Assembly: GCA_003576845.1 (NCBI GenBank)
Contig: QEVJ01000041.1
Location: 1-42,652, forward strand
DNA from: Planctomycetota bacterium
GTDB lineage: Bacteria > Planctomycetota > Planctomycetia > Pirellulales > PLA5
Direction of reading: 5' to 3'
Length of the DNA: 42,652 bases
In this document: positions 1 to 8,773 of the stretch, piece by piece
Layout: each line of letters opens with the position of its first letter
Position numbering within the stretch: position 1 is the first letter of the stretch
The notes under the pieces: generated by a model
What the model saw: only the letters and a program-made list of their open reading frames with translations
The model's database searches: none
What the model was told of the DNA's origin: nothing
Made by a program: the position numbers and the translations under genes

Positions 1-349
1 GCGTTGTCGGGGCGGGCGTCGTCGGGGCGGGCGTTGTCGGGGCGGGGGTTGTCGGGGCGGGGGTTGTCGGGGCCGCAGCGTCGGGACCGGGAGTCGTGTC
101 CGCCGCCGGCGGAGTCGTGTCGGTCGCGGGTGGAACCGGCGCCACGTCGGGCGTCGTGGATGGGGTCGTCGGCGGAGTCGTTGGCGGTGTCGTCGGCGGT
201 TGAGGAGTCGTCGAAGGTGTGCTCGGCGGGCCGAAGATGTCGTCGGGATTCGGCTGCTGGGCAAGCGACGGCGATGCCGCCGAAGCAATGCCTAGCGCCG
301 CGGCGAAGAAGGTGATGCGGGTCCAAGTGCCGGCTGCGGTCTGGCTCAT
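1..349 (-). CDS. Secreted Pro/Thr-rich protein (N-terminal part, runs off window)
   Basis: The reading frame stays open from an ATG at 349 down to the window edge, so only about 116 residues are visible. Residues 1-31 form a signal peptide: a short N-terminal region with an Arg, a hydrophobic run (ITFFAAALGIASAA) and a likely cleavage after SLA, before QQPNPDD. The remainder is almost entirely Pro, Thr, Ala and Asp, and ends in PTTPA units encoded by a 15-bp tandem repeat. An AGAGG Shine-Dalgarno-like sequence sits about 8 nt before the ATG and supports this start. Such Pro/Thr tracts are usually extended linkers or wall-spanning stalks; the functional domain, if any, lies beyond the window. 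No function can be given. Confidence 0.7.
   Translation of the reverse strand, partial: MSQTAAGTWTRITFFAAALGIASAASPSLAQQPNPDDIFGPPSTPSTTPQPPTTPPTTPPTTPSTTPDVAPVPPATDTTPPAADTTPGPDAAAPTTPAPTTPAPTTPAPTTPAPTT
3..62. repeat. 15-bp tandem repeat inside the Pro/Thr-rich CDS
   Basis: Four nearly identical 15-bp units (GTTGTCGGGGCGGGC on the plus strand, with a few C/T and C/G changes) start at 3, 18, 33 and 48, followed by a degenerate fifth. On the minus strand each unit encodes PTTPA, so copy-number change keeps the frame and only alters stalk length. The array may extend past the window edge. Confidence 0.85.
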
Positions 350-444
350 GATGCGGTACCTCTTGCGGGTGCGGCGGCGATTCTTGCGGGAATTCGCCGC
401 GGTCTGTTCCGGTCTGCGGGTTCGGTATCGGCGCGGCCTCGATC

Positions 445-525
445 GGCAACTCCACCGACGGCAACTCCACCGACGGCAACTCCACCGACGGCAACTCCAC
501 CGACGGCAACTCCACCGACGGCAAC
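445..525. repeat. 15-bp perfect tandem array upstream of the Pro/Thr-rich gene
   Basis: Five perfect copies of GGCAACTCCACCGAC run from 445 to 519, with a partial sixth to 525. The array lies 96-176 nt upstream of the minus-strand ATG at 349, in its leader or promoter region. There are no spacers, so it is not CRISPR. The 15-bp period equals that of the coding array in the same gene, although the unit sequence differs. The rest of the 350-882 gap holds the palindrome at 751-817 and no convincing gene. Confidence 0.9.
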
Positions 526-750
526 CGTTGTTGTGGCCGGTCACCCGACCGAGCTACCGCGGTTGCCTCGCGCCTTGGGTCCAGTATAAACACGGGCCAT
601 CCGCCGATTCCATCGAACGGCATGCCTCCCGCAGCGTTTGCCGAGCCAATTTTCCTTCGCGCATCGGCACAATCACTACGAACGGCGCCAGCCGACCGTT
701 CGCGCCCATTTTGCCTGTGTCGCCGAAGTCGCTTGTCGCGAAAGCACGGC

Positions 751-817
751 TGTGGGAGGTTAATCCTTTCGCCGATGAATTGCCGCGCGCCGTCGGCGAA
801 AGGATTCGCCTCCCACA
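751..817. repeat. Long palindromic intergenic element (REP/MITE-like)
   Basis: The left arm 751-775 (beginning TGTGGGAGG) and right arm 793-817 (ending CCTCCCACA) are reverse complements at 23 of 25 positions; the only difference is TT against CG. A 17-nt loop (776-792) separates them. The element would fold into a very stable hairpin. It lies 65 nt before the epimerase start and has no T-tract, so it looks more like a repetitive extragenic palindrome than a terminator. No second copy is present in the window. Confidence 0.85.
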
Positions 818-882
818 GTTTCAAGCGATAATGAAGGCACTCGCGATCGACGGCCTTCTTTGATTAACCCAGCCACAGCAGC

Positions 883-1896
883 ATGAGCACCTACCTCGTC
901 ACCGGCGCGGCCGGCTTCATCGGTTCCCGCGTCGCAAGGCTGCTCGTCGACGCCGGGCATCGCGTAGTCGGCATCGACTCGCTCAACGACGCTTACGACG
1001 CGCGGCTCAAACACTGGCGGCTCGCGCAGCTTACCGGCCGCGCGGGTTTTGCGTTCGAGCAGCTCGACATCACCGACCGCCCCGGGCTCGCCGCCCGCTT
1101 CGCGGCCGACACGACCGCCGCCAAGAACGGCCCGCCCTACGACGCCGTGCTGAATCTCGCCGCCCGCGCCGGCGTTCGGCCATCCGTCGACAACCCGTGG
1201 ATCTACCTCGACGCCAACGCAACGGGCACGCTGAACCTCTTGGACCTCTGCCGACAGCACGGCGTCGGCAAATTCGTTCTCTCATCCACGTCGAGCCTCT
1301 ACGGCGCGCACAACCCGGTCCCGTATCGCGAAGACGCCGACACGAACCGCCCGCTCTCGCCCTATGCCGCGTCGAAGAAAGCGGCCGAGGCGATGTGCTA
1401 CTCTTATCACCATCTGCATAAGATCGACGTGACGGTCCTCCGCTACTTTACGGTCTACGGTCCCGCGGGCCGGCCCGACATGAGCGTGTTCCGCTTCGTC
1501 CGCAACATCGCCGAGGGCGACCCGATCACGGTCTTCGGCGACGGCAGCCAACAGCGCGACTTCACCTACATCGACGACATCGCCCGCGGCACGATCGCGG
1601 CCATCAAGCCGGTCGGCTACGACACGATCAACCTGGGCAGCGACCGCCCGGTGAAGCTCATTGAAGTGATCCGCAAGATCGAGTCGCTCGTCGGCCGCGA
1701 AGCGAAGATCGAGTATCGGCCCGCACATCCGGCCGACGTGCCGGCGACTTGGTCCGACATTCAACGGGCGGAGGCAGTGCTCGGCTGGCGACCTGCCACC
1801 ACCATTGACGAGGGGCTAAGCCGCTGCGTTCAATGGTATCTGGAAAACCGCGACGCGATGCGGTTGATTTCGACGAGCGACGCGCCGGCGAAGTAG
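883..1896 (+). CDS. NAD-dependent epimerase, UDP-glucuronate 4-epimerase-like
   Basis: This 337-residue protein belongs to the extended short-chain dehydrogenase/epimerase family. It has the N-terminal Rossmann motif GAAGFIG (residues 8-14), a Ser-rich STSSLYG strand, and the catalytic Tyr-Lys pair in YAASK (Y161, K165). The start of the protein, with GIDSLNDAYDARLKHWRL after the second strand, resembles UDP-glucuronate 4-epimerases, which convert UDP-glucuronate to UDP-galacturonate for surface polysaccharides; related UDP-hexose epimerases cannot be excluded. Length is normal for the family. The ATG has no clear Shine-Dalgarno sequence. No other sugar-nucleotide genes lie next to it. The TPR lipoprotein follows after 30 nt on the same strand, so co-transcription is possible. 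Confidence 0.88.
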   Translation: MSTYLVTGAAGFIGSRVARLLVDAGHRVVGIDSLNDAYDARLKHWRLAQLTGRAGFAFEQLDITDRPGLAARFAADTTAAKNGPPYDAVLNLAARAGVRPSVDNPWIYLDANATGTLNLLDLCRQHGVGKFVLSSTSSLYGAHNPVPYREDADTNRPLSPYAASKKAAEAMCYSYHHLHKIDVTVLRYFTVYGPAGRPDMSVFRFVRNIAEGDPITVFGDGSQQRDFTYIDDIARGTIAAIKPVGYDTINLGSDRPVKLIEVIRKIESLVGREAKIEYRPAHPADVPATWSDIQRAEAVLGWRPATTIDEGLSRCVQWYLENRDAMRLISTSDAPAK

Positions 1897-1926
1897 CAAA
1901 GCCGGTCGGCTTCGGCGGAGGTTTCG

Positions 1927-4050
1927 ATGCGAGCATTTCGTCTTTGCGCTCTGCTGTTTACAACGTTCGCGTGCGGATGCGGCTCAACGGAACCTGAAAC
2001 ACCGTCGACGCGCGCGTCGCAGAGCGTTACGGTCGCTCCATCAAAGCCCCAACCGCCGGAATGGAAAGTCCGCGGCGATTCGCTGGCAAACAAAGAGGAC
2101 TATCAGGGCGCGATCGCCATTTATGACGCGGCCCTCAAAGAATCGCCGGACAACGTCGAGATTCTTATCGCTCGTGCGGAAGCGCGGCAGTATTCGGATG
2201 ATATCGACGGAGCGTGGACGGATTGGCATGCCGTACTCAAGAGGTCGCCGCAAAATGGCCGCGCATGGTTGGGCGTAGGTGACTGCCTCATGATTCTCGG
2301 CAAACACGCAGAAGCGATTGCTGCCCTCGACGAAGCCATCGAAAACGGATCTCGCGACTATCGGACCTATCACACTCGTGGCGTGGCTCGCAATACGGCT
2401 GGGCAATTGCGCGAGGCACTTGCCGACTTTGATGAGGCGATCCGACTCAATCCCGAACGGACGAGCATCCGAGTCGAACGCGGCTATGTGTTCGCGCGCC
2501 TCGGCGAACACGAAAAGGCAATTGCGGATTTCACCGCGCACATCGACGCCGATCCGACCGATTCGCGGGCGTTGAGTTTTCGCGCTGTGTCCTACCAAGC
2601 AATTGGCGATGAGAAACGTGAAATTGCCGACATTGAAGAAGCAATTAGACGCACCCCGAACGAACCATACTATTGCAGCTATCTCGGGATTCTGTACGCG
2701 GATAAACGCGACTTTGCCGCCGCGGCAAAATGGCTGAATACCGCAATCGAACTGGACCTGAAGGCCCGACAATCCGTTGTACCTCCAATCGAGCCGAAGA
2801 CGCTGAGCGAGGATGATCTGGAATTCGGTCGCACTCAAGCTGCACAATTGCTGCGCGATCGACCAGTGCTCGCCGGGCATCTCCAAGATGGCGACATACT
2901 TTGGAACTGGATCGTGCGGCAGTTTGCCGGCGAGAGTGCGGGGTGCCGATGCCGTTGGAATCCCGAACCGCCGGGCAATTCGGATGGACAAGCGAGCGCG
3001 CCGGAGAACGGCGTAGGCGCCATCCAGGTGGCTCAATTCGATGGCGCCGAGGATGCTCGCGGACAACGGCTGACGTTCGATAGAGTGCTCTCAACGGTTG
3101 TCTTTGAGTGTTTCAACCACGCATCGTACGCCACATACGATGCAATTTGGAACCAAGTGTCGAAAGGGGAGATTGATCCGATTACATACGCCCGATTAGG
3201 CCTAGATACGGAGAACCAATCGGCGGTTCGTACGCGCCGCTTCTTTTGCAGCACCTATTTGGAATGGGCAAACGTCGAACAGTTTGCCGAAATTGATGCG
3301 CGCAACTGGTGCTTTAACGAATGGCTGCCTGCCGACTCAATTCACCGCAGCAACAAGCACCGTCAGGATTCGCGTTGGGAGCATTGGCTAATGGGTGGAA
3401 TTGAGTCCTTTGCCTACGGTGTATTCGAACGAGAAGGTCCCACGGCCGCGCTGAAGGTCCTGGATGCGGAACTTGCGAAACCAGGCCGCTCCGCCGCGAT
3501 CCGGGCGCAGGTCAATTATTTCCGCGCAAAAACCTTCGCCCAAACGGGTGATGAAAAGGCGGAACTAGCTGCACTCAACGAATCGATTCGGCTTAATCCC
3601 AAGCTGGCGGGAGCGTATTATCATCGCAGCGCAGTTTGGCGATCGACGGGCGATACCGGCAATGAGTTAGCTGACCTCGCAAAGTGCCTTGAGTTGGATC
3701 CCAATGAAGTGGGTGCCTACCACCGCCGAGCCGAGATTCTCGTGCTCGACGACGATCCGGCGATTCGTAACGGCAAGGCAGCGGTAGAGAACGCGACCAA
3801 AGCGTGCGAACTCACGAAATGGGAGGATGTCCCGTCGATCCTCATGCTCGCCGCCGCGCATGCCGAAGCCGGCAACCGCGACGAGGCCGTCAAATGGCAG
3901 AAAAAGGCCGCCGAGATGACGCCGGAAGCGAACCGCGGGCCGGTCGAGGCCGTCATTCCCATTTACGAAGCCGGCAAGACGCTTCGTGACGCTCCGCAGC
4001 CGCCGAGACCCGATGAGCAAGCAACCGGAGACGGCCGTCCCGCGAAATGA
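1927..4050 (+). CDS. TPR-repeat lipoprotein
   Basis: A 707-residue protein with a short lipoprotein-type signal (hydrophobic LCALLFTTFACGCGS; the first Cys follows TFA, an acceptable but not ideal lipobox). Tetratricopeptide repeats fill about residues 48-290 (for example DYQGAIAIYDAALKESPDN and REALADFDEAIRLNPER) and again about 525-680. They are separated by about 230 residues without clear repeats, with several Trp and Cys. A GGAGG sequence 5 nt before the ATG fixes the start. TPRs bind other proteins, so this is probably an envelope scaffold; no enzymatic motif is seen. Sampled codons are nearer 50% GC than the roughly 65% of neighbours (31 of 60 G+C in 2641-2700), which hints at a different origin. 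Confidence 0.75.
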   Translation: MRAFRLCALLFTTFACGCGSTEPETPSTRASQSVTVAPSKPQPPEWKVRGDSLANKEDYQGAIAIYDAALKESPDNVEILIARAEARQYSDDIDGAWTDWHAVLKRSPQNGRAWLGVGDCLMILGKHAEAIAALDEAIENGSRDYRTYHTRGVARNTAGQLREALADFDEAIRLNPERTSIRVERGYVFARLGEHEKAIADFTAHIDADPTDSRALSFRAVSYQAIGDEKREIADIEEAIRRTPNEPYYCSYLGILYADKRDFAAAAKWLNTAIELDLKARQSVVPPIEPKTLSEDDLEFGRTQAAQLLRDRPVLAGHLQDGDILWNWIVRQFAGESAGCRCRWNPEPPGNSDGQASAPENGVGAIQVAQFDGAEDARGQRLTFDRVLSTVVFECFNHASYATYDAIWNQVSKGEIDPITYARLGLDTENQSAVRTRRFFCSTYLEWANVEQFAEIDARNWCFNEWLPADSIHRSNKHRQDSRWEHWLMGGIESFAYGVFEREGPTAALKVLDAELAKPGRSAAIRAQVNYFRAKTFAQTGDEKAELAALNESIRLNPKLAGAYYHRSAVWRSTGDTGNELADLAKCLELDPNEVGAYHRRAEILVLDDDPAIRNGKAAVENATKACELTKWEDVPSILMLAAAHAEAGNRDEAVKWQKKAAEMTPEANRGPVEAVIPIYEAGKTLRDAPQPPRPDEQATGDGRPAK

Positions 4051-4052
4051 TT

Positions 4053-4061
4053 TGATATAAT
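4053..4061 (+). promoter_or_regulatory. Extended -10 promoter TGATATAAT
   Basis: A perfect TATAAT (4056-4061) preceded by TG and one base gives an extended -10 element, immediately after the TPR lipoprotein stop. No good -35 is present, as is usual for extended -10 promoters. Transcription would start near 4068 and reach the small ORF at 4083 and the gap with the parS-like site. Confidence 0.45.
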
Positions 4062-4082
4062 TTCGGTGGCGGTCAACGTAGG

Positions 4083-4286
4083 TTGACTCGACCGTCGCCG
4101 TTGCTCCTGCCGCCGCCGATGCCGATGCCGATGCCGATGTCAACTCCGCTTCCCGAAGCCCCACCTGCCGAGCCGGAGGTCGAACCGGAGACGCTGCCGG
4201 TCGAGGAGCCTACGCGCCGCTCGGCGCCGAGTCCGTTCGATCCCGACTGGCCCGACGACCGCCCGATGCCGCCGCCGAAAGCGTGA
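4083..4286 (+). CDS. Possible small Pro/Glu-rich protein
   Basis: This 67-codon frame begins with TTG at 4083, or with ATG at 4119 inside the hexamer repeat. It is rich in Pro and acidic residues (PPAEPEVEPETLPVEEP) and ends DWPDDRPMPPPKA. Part of it comes from a GATGCC hexamer repeat at 4118-4141, which encodes the Met-Pro run. The only support is the extended -10 promoter about 22 nt upstream and a biased, protein-like composition. There is no clear Shine-Dalgarno sequence and I recognise no family. It may be spurious. Confidence 0.28.
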   Translation: MTRPSPLLLPPPMPMPMPMSTPLPEAPPAEPEVEPETLPVEEPTRRSAPSPFDPDWPDDRPMPPPKA

Positions 4287-4346
4287 AGAGAGCGTAATAC
4301 AGGGCAAGCCGCAATCGACGTCGCCACTGCCGGTAACGCCGAACGG

Positions 4347-4397
4347 CGCCGCCCTGACGGCGCGGACGACGCAGGCACGATCCTGTCAGGGCGGCGC
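4347..4397. repeat. 13-bp perfect inverted repeat between convergent genes
   Basis: GCGCCGCCCTGAC (4346-4358) and GTCAGGGCGGCGC (4385-4397) are exact reverse complements around a 26-nt loop. The element sits between the ends of the TPR lipoprotein and the CAP lipoprotein, where a bidirectional stop or REP-like element would be expected. It lacks a U-tract, so intrinsic termination is not shown. Confidence 0.6.
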
Positions 4398-4468
4398 GGA
4401 TCGAGTCGATCTCGCGTAGCAAGATCCATCGCCGCTTGCCCTGACCTGCGGCGCCGCGATCCTTCAAA

Positions 4469-4502
4469 TGCAAACGATTTGCACAACGTTTCACGTGAAA
4501 CG
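4469..4502. promoter_or_regulatory. parS-like centromere palindrome with adjacent second palindrome
   Basis: CGTTTCACGTGAAACG at 4487-4502 is a perfect 16-bp palindrome. Its inner 14 bases, GTTTCACGTGAAAC, equal the core of the bacterial chromosomal ParB-binding site parS (consensus TGTTTCACGTGAAACA); only the two outermost bases differ. Three bases upstream is another palindrome, TGCAAA-CGA-TTTGCA (4469-4483). The pair lies in the gene-free gap between convergent genes. ParB loads on parS and spreads to organise chromosome segregation, usually near oriC. No parA, parB or dnaA is in the window. The Noc and E-box alternatives are less likely because Noc sites have a different core. Confidence 0.75.
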
Positions 4503-4704
4503 CACAACAAGGGTGAGAAAATCTGGGCTTGACGACGCCCCAGCTTCTCGGATTCCCCGCCCGCGAAGGGTTTGCGTCGACTGCACGCCCATGCGCAACG
4601 GCGTACGCGGCCAGATCGACAAGCGACTCGCGCTCGACTCGCCGTCGGTGTGCTTCTGGGTCGCGGATCGATTCTCGAACCGATCGCCGACGAGCGTCGG
4701 CGCT

Positions 4705-6978
4705 TTACCGCCCAAACATCTCGGTATAGTGCGCATTGTGTACGCCAAGTCCGATCCGTTCGTGGCTCCCGAGCATGTTCTTATGATGCCCCGGACTGTG
4801 GAACCAGCCTAGGTTCGCCGCGTTGCCGTCTGCGTAGCCCATGGCGATGTTCTCGGCCGACGCGGTCGTGTCGAAGTTCTTCGCCCGGTCCCACGGCGTC
4901 GTCTTGCCGGGCACGGGCGACTCGTGCGCGAAAAATCCTAGTGTCGCCATGTCCTTCGAGTGGTCACGGGCCGCGGCGCTGAGCTTGAGGTCGATCTTCA
5001 GCACATTCAGGCCGAGCAATTGCCGCATCAGGTTACAAGCCAAGATCGCCCGGGCCTCTTCCGTCTCGATCTGACCGATCAGTTTGCCGTTCGCCGCGAG
5101 CGTTTCGCGGGCCCGCTCGTCCATCGGCATGACCATTTTCGCCGCCAGCTCCTCTTCGCCCTCGAGATACTTGGCGAAGTTCGGCGGCGGTGGCGGCGCG
5201 GCTTCGGCTTCCGCGTTCGCGGCGTTCGCGTCGCCGGCCTCTTTCGCGCCGTCCGCTTGATTCGCGCCGCCAGAGCGACCGCTCGCCCGGCCGCCGCGTT
5301 TCGATTTGGCCTTGGATTCTTGTTCCTGCATCGCGGCGATCAGGTATTGCTGCGCCCGCTCCCATTGCCGGCCGATGGCGAGCAGCTTCGCCCGTTCGTC
5401 GCGGAGCTTCGCCGAACGTTCGAGGACCATCTGCGGCTGCACGACGAGCATCTCCGTCAGCTTCGCCATCGCCGGATCGCCCTGCTGCACGATTGCGTCC
5501 TTCGTGAGGTTCGGCATCTCCCTGAGCGCGAGAACTTGCGCCCGCAATCGCTCGACCTCGGCCATGTTCGCCCCGCCGCGGCTCGCTTGCACGGCGAGGG
5601 CCTGCTTCTGAAACTCCTGCCCGTACCGCTGCAACTGCGGCTGCAACTGCTTGTTGACTTCGACGAGCAACTGTGAAACGGCCGGGCCGCCGATGTTCAA
5701 GAGCTTGTTGGCCGTCGCTTCGAGCCGCGCGGGATTGCCGGCCGCATGGCGGAAGTCGGCCAAAAGCTGCTGCACGCGGCCACGCTGCGTCGGGCTGAGC
5801 TTGCCGGTCGCCTCGGGCAGTTCCGCGTCGAGACCGAGCGCCACGTTCACGCCCGTCGCAACCGCATACTTGTCGATCATCTCGATCCGGGCGCGGAGCT
5901 TTTCCTGCTCGTCCGCGGCGAGCGACCGGCGCATCTGGTCGTACCATTGCCTGGCCCGGAGCATGATCTGCGCTTTGGCGATCCCGTCTTGCCGACCCGC
6001 GACGAGCCACCACGCATCGGCGACGGCTTGCTGCGTTTCGGCGGCCGTCGGGTTGGCCAGGTCAAGCGTCGCCGCCTTCTGCGCGGCGGCGTCTTCGCCC
6101 TTGGCCAGGTGCGGCAAACCTTCGTCCCATTTGCCCTGTAAGTAGCAAAGGTAACTGCCCACGCCCGAGTTGGCGGCCGCTTCGCCGGCGTTCGCGGCGA
6201 GCTTTTCGCGGGCCGCCGTCGCCCGGCGAAACGCGGCTTCATACTGCGTCACTTTGCGTTTCGCTTTGGCCGCTTCGCCGGCAAGCTCCGTATCGGCCAG
6301 CGTCGGTGACATTTCCATAGCCATTGCCACGGCGCGGGTCGCAACCGCGAAATCGTCGGCTGCAATCGCTTCGTCGACAAGCGACAGCGCGTCCGTAAAA
6401 ACCTGCTCCCGGTCCTTCTCGTCGGCTTCGTCCGTAAGCGCGGCCTTGGCGGCGACGAGATCCTTTTCGAGCTCGCCGAAATCGATGGCCGCCGAGCGCG
6501 GCTTCGCGGCGCCATCCTCAGCCGCGGCGCCGTTATCTTCCGGCTCGCCCATTCCAGACCCCGGTCCGTCCGTCGCGGTCGTACCCTCATCGGGCGAACC
6601 GATCCGAGTCGAATCGGGCGGCGCTTCGGCATTGTCGCCATCTCGCGCTGCGTCGACCGGCGCGGGCGGCGTGCGTTCGCCCTTGTCGTCGTCCCAGTTC
6701 AACGCATCGGTCGGGTGCGGCGCGGGCGCAGCGGGAACGTTCGGCGCCGCCGGCACCTGACCGGACGCTTGCTTGCGAGGCGCCGGTTTCTTGGTCTTGC
6801 CCTTGGGCTTGGCCGACGTGGTCGCATCGCCCGGACCGCCGCAACCCGCTGTCCCGAAAGCCAACGCCATCGCGGCCACGACGCCGGCCGCAACGACCGC
6901 AAAACGAGTCACGACGCCCGCTCGCGCGCCGAAATAGGTTAATTGTTGCGGGACTTCCGCCGTTCCTCGAATCCGCAT
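4705..6978 (-). CDS. CAP/SCP-domain lipoprotein with coiled-coil middle
   Basis: The start at 6978 is chosen because GGAGAG stands about 4 nt before it and because it opens a lipoprotein signal: a hydrophobic VVAAGVVAAMALAFGTAGC ending in a lipobox TAGC. A longer frame reaches 7179 but has no signal features. The mature protein (757 residues before processing) has a Pro/Ala/Asp-rich linker, then a long Ala/Glu/Lys/Arg helical region. Roughly the last 125 residues form a CAP (SCP/PR-1-like) domain. It shows the usual conserved signatures: a His in ARDHSKDM, a Glu in SAENIAMG, and GHHKNML near the end. Bacterial CAP proteins are extracellular; their reaction is mostly unknown. The domain would be tethered to a membrane on a long arm. 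It is divergent from trpE. Confidence 0.8.
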   Translation of the reverse strand: MRIRGTAEVPQQLTYFGARAGVVTRFAVVAAGVVAAMALAFGTAGCGGPGDATTSAKPKGKTKKPAPRKQASGQVPAAPNVPAAPAPHPTDALNWDDDKGERTPPAPVDAARDGDNAEAPPDSTRIGSPDEGTTATDGPGSGMGEPEDNGAAAEDGAAKPRSAAIDFGELEKDLVAAKAALTDEADEKDREQVFTDALSLVDEAIAADDFAVATRAVAMAMEMSPTLADTELAGEAAKAKRKVTQYEAAFRRATAAREKLAANAGEAAANSGVGSYLCYLQGKWDEGLPHLAKGEDAAAQKAATLDLANPTAAETQQAVADAWWLVAGRQDGIAKAQIMLRARQWYDQMRRSLAADEQEKLRARIEMIDKYAVATGVNVALGLDAELPEATGKLSPTQRGRVQQLLADFRHAAGNPARLEATANKLLNIGGPAVSQLLVEVNKQLQPQLQRYGQEFQKQALAVQASRGGANMAEVERLRAQVLALREMPNLTKDAIVQQGDPAMAKLTEMLVVQPQMVLERSAKLRDERAKLLAIGRQWERAQQYLIAAMQEQESKAKSKRGGRASGRSGGANQADGAKEAGDANAANAEAEAAPPPPPNFAKYLEGEEELAAKMVMPMDERARETLAANGKLIGQIETEEARAILACNLMRQLLGLNVLKIDLKLSAAARDHSKDMATLGFFAHESPVPGKTTPWDRAKNFDTTASAENIAMGYADGNAANLGWFHSPGHHKNMLGSHERIGLGVHNAHYTEMFGR

Positions 6979-7178
6979 CGCTCTCTCCAAAGTTCCTGAC
7001 GCTTCCACCACGGACGCCGCCTGCCGTACAAGCGAGTGACGGCCCCGTTTGTACTCCTGCGTTTCCGCGCCGCGCTCGTGCCGCCGTCGACGATTATCAG
7101 CCCCTTTTGGGGTATTGGCAACCGCGAAATCGCTGGGCGTGGCCACCTTCGGTTCGCGCCACAGCCTGTTAGCAACCA

Positions 7179-7207
7179 TTAGAAATGTCCCCAGTTCTTG
7201 CTAAGAT
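7179..7207 (+). promoter_or_regulatory. Candidate sigma-70-type promoter for trpE
   Basis: TTAGAA (7179-7184) and TAAGAT (7202-7207) are separated by 17 bases, which is ideal spacing with 4/6 and 5/6 matches to consensus. Transcription would begin near 7214, leaving a leader of about 45 nt that consists almost wholly of the CTTCCCC/GAATCCC repeat words before the ATG at 7259. I see no trp leader peptide or attenuator. Confidence 0.4.
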
Positions 7208-7258
7208 AAGCCCGCCAATCTTCCCCGAATCCCGAATGCCGAATCCCGATCTCCGCAC

Positions 7259-8773
7259 ATGCACCCCGACTATCCCGATTTCGCCGCCCTCGCCCGCGAT
7301 TACGACCTCGTTCCGGTCTATCGGCGGCTGATCGGCGACGGCCTGACGCCCGTTTCGGCCTTTCATCGCCTCGATTCCGGCCCCGCCGCGTGCTTGTTCG
7401 AGAGCGTCATCGGCGGCGAAAAGGTCGGCCGCTACAGCTTTCTCACCTCGCACCCGTTCCTCCAACTCGAAGCCCGCGGCAACCGAGTTTCCGTCACGAC
7501 GCACGAAGCCCAGGGCAATTCCAATACCGAAACGTTCACCGCGGCCGACCCGATCGAAGAACTCCGCCGCCGGGTGGCGGCCCTTCGCGCCGCTCACTTG
7601 GCCGAGCTTCCGCCGTTCACCTCTGGCGCGATCGGGTACGCCGGATACGACGTCGTTCGCTACACCGAAAACCTTCCGAACGCTCCCGCAGACGACCGCG
7701 GCCTTCCCGATCTCGCTTTTGCGTTCTACGACCGGATGGTCGTGTTCGATCACGTGACGAAAACGGTCGTCGCGGTGGCGATGGCCCGCACGAATCGCGG
7801 CGAGGCCGATGCCCAAGCCGCCTACGACGACGCCTGTCGCCGCGTCGATGCGTTAGTCGCCGAGCTCTCCGCTCCCGTCACCGACCTTCCGCCCGTCGAC
7901 ATCGACACGACCGGCGACGCGACAATCCCCTACCGGTCGAACTTCGCCCAGACCGACTACGAAAGGGCCGTCGACAAGTGCGTCGAGTACATCCGCGCCG
8001 GCGACATCTTTCAAGTCGTTCTCAGCCAGCGGCTCGAAGTCGACATCCATTCGCCGCCGTTCGAGATTTATCGCACGCTCCGCGTCGTGAACCCGAGCCC
8101 GTTCATGTTCTACCTCCGCACGCCGACGGTGACGCTCGTCGGCAGTTCGCCGGAGATCATGGTCCGCGTGGTCGATGGGCTGGTCACGGTTCGCCCACTT
8201 GCCGGGACGCGCCGCCGCGGCGCGACCGAGGAAGACGACCGCCGCCTCGCGGAAGAACTGCTCGCCGATCCCAAGGAACGGGCCGAGCACGTGATGCTCG
8301 TCGATTTGGGCCGCAACGACGTCGGCCGCGTTGCCCAATACGGCTCGGTCAAGCTCTCCGACGTGATGACCATCGAACGCTACAGCCACGTCATGCACAT
8401 CACGTCGAACGTCACGGGCCAGCTCACGAAGGACCGCGACGCCTTCGACGCCCTCCGCGCCTGCCTTCCCGCGGGCACGGTCTCCGGCGCGCCGAAAGTC
8501 CGCGCCATGCAGATCATCGACGAGCTCGAACCCCATCGCCGCGGCCCCTACGCCGGCGCGGTCGGCTACGTCGACTTCGGCGGCAACATGGACACCTGCA
8601 TCGCGCTCCGCACGATGGTCATCCAAAACGGCAAGTGTTACATCCAAGCCGGCGCCGGCATCGTCGCCGACAGCAACCGCGAAGCCGAATACCAGGAAAC
8701 GCTCAACAAAGCCCGCGGGCTGCTCAAGGCGGTCGAAATCACGGAACGCCGCTGTGCGCAGCGCAACGCATGA
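7259..8773 (+). CDS. trpE: Anthranilate synthase component I
   Basis: TrpE makes anthranilate from chorismate, with ammonia supplied by the glutamine amidotransferase TrpG; this is the first step of tryptophan synthesis in the cytoplasm. The 504 residues show the N-terminal LFES motif (46-49), matching the LLES feedback-binding motif, and the C-terminal chorismate-binding domain: PLAGTRRRG (about 312), [10 protein letters not shown], the HITSNVTG segment, GTVSGAPK (about 406), and AGAGIVADS (about 465). Length is normal. No trpG, trpD or other trp gene follows; instead the stop overlaps the start of a zeta-toxin-like gene (ATGA). The related PabB is less likely because of the LFES motif and full TrpE length. 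Confidence 0.93.
   Translation: MHPDYPDFAALARDYDLVPVYRRLIGDGLTPVSAFHRLDSGPAACLFESVIGGEKVGRYSFLTSHPFLQLEARGNRVSVTTHEAQGNSNTETFTAADPIEELRRRVAALRAAHLAELPPFTSGAIGYAGYDVVRYTENLPNAPADDRGLPDLAFAFYDRMVVFDHVTKTVVAVAMARTNRGEADAQAAYDDACRRVDALVAELSAPVTDLPPVDIDTTGDATIPYRSNFAQTDYERAVDKCVEYIRAGDIFQVVLSQRLEVDIHSPPFEIYRTLRVVNPSPFMFYLRTPTVTLVGSSPEIMVRVVDGLVTVRPLAGTRRRGATEEDDRRLAEELLADPKERAEHVMLVDLGRNDVGRVAQYGSVKLSDVMTIERYSHVMHITSNVTGQLTKDRDAFDALRACLPAGTVSGAPKVRAMQIIDELEPHRRGPYAGAVGYVDFGGNMDTCIALRTMVIQNGKCYIQAGAGIVADSNREAEYQETLNKARGLLKAVEITERRCAQRNA

Noticed and set aside
445-525. CRISPR array
   Set aside because: Units are contiguous 15-bp direct repeats with no spacers, and no cas gene is present.
4487-4502. 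Noc-binding site
   Set aside because: Noc sites have a CCCGGG-type centre, whereas this palindrome has the CACGTG centre typical of parS.
4073-4510. Minus-strand Ser/Gly-rich frame in the 4051-4704 gap
   Set aside because: Its GIGIGIGGG part is only the GATGCC hexamer repeat read backwards, and it runs through the parS-like palindrome.
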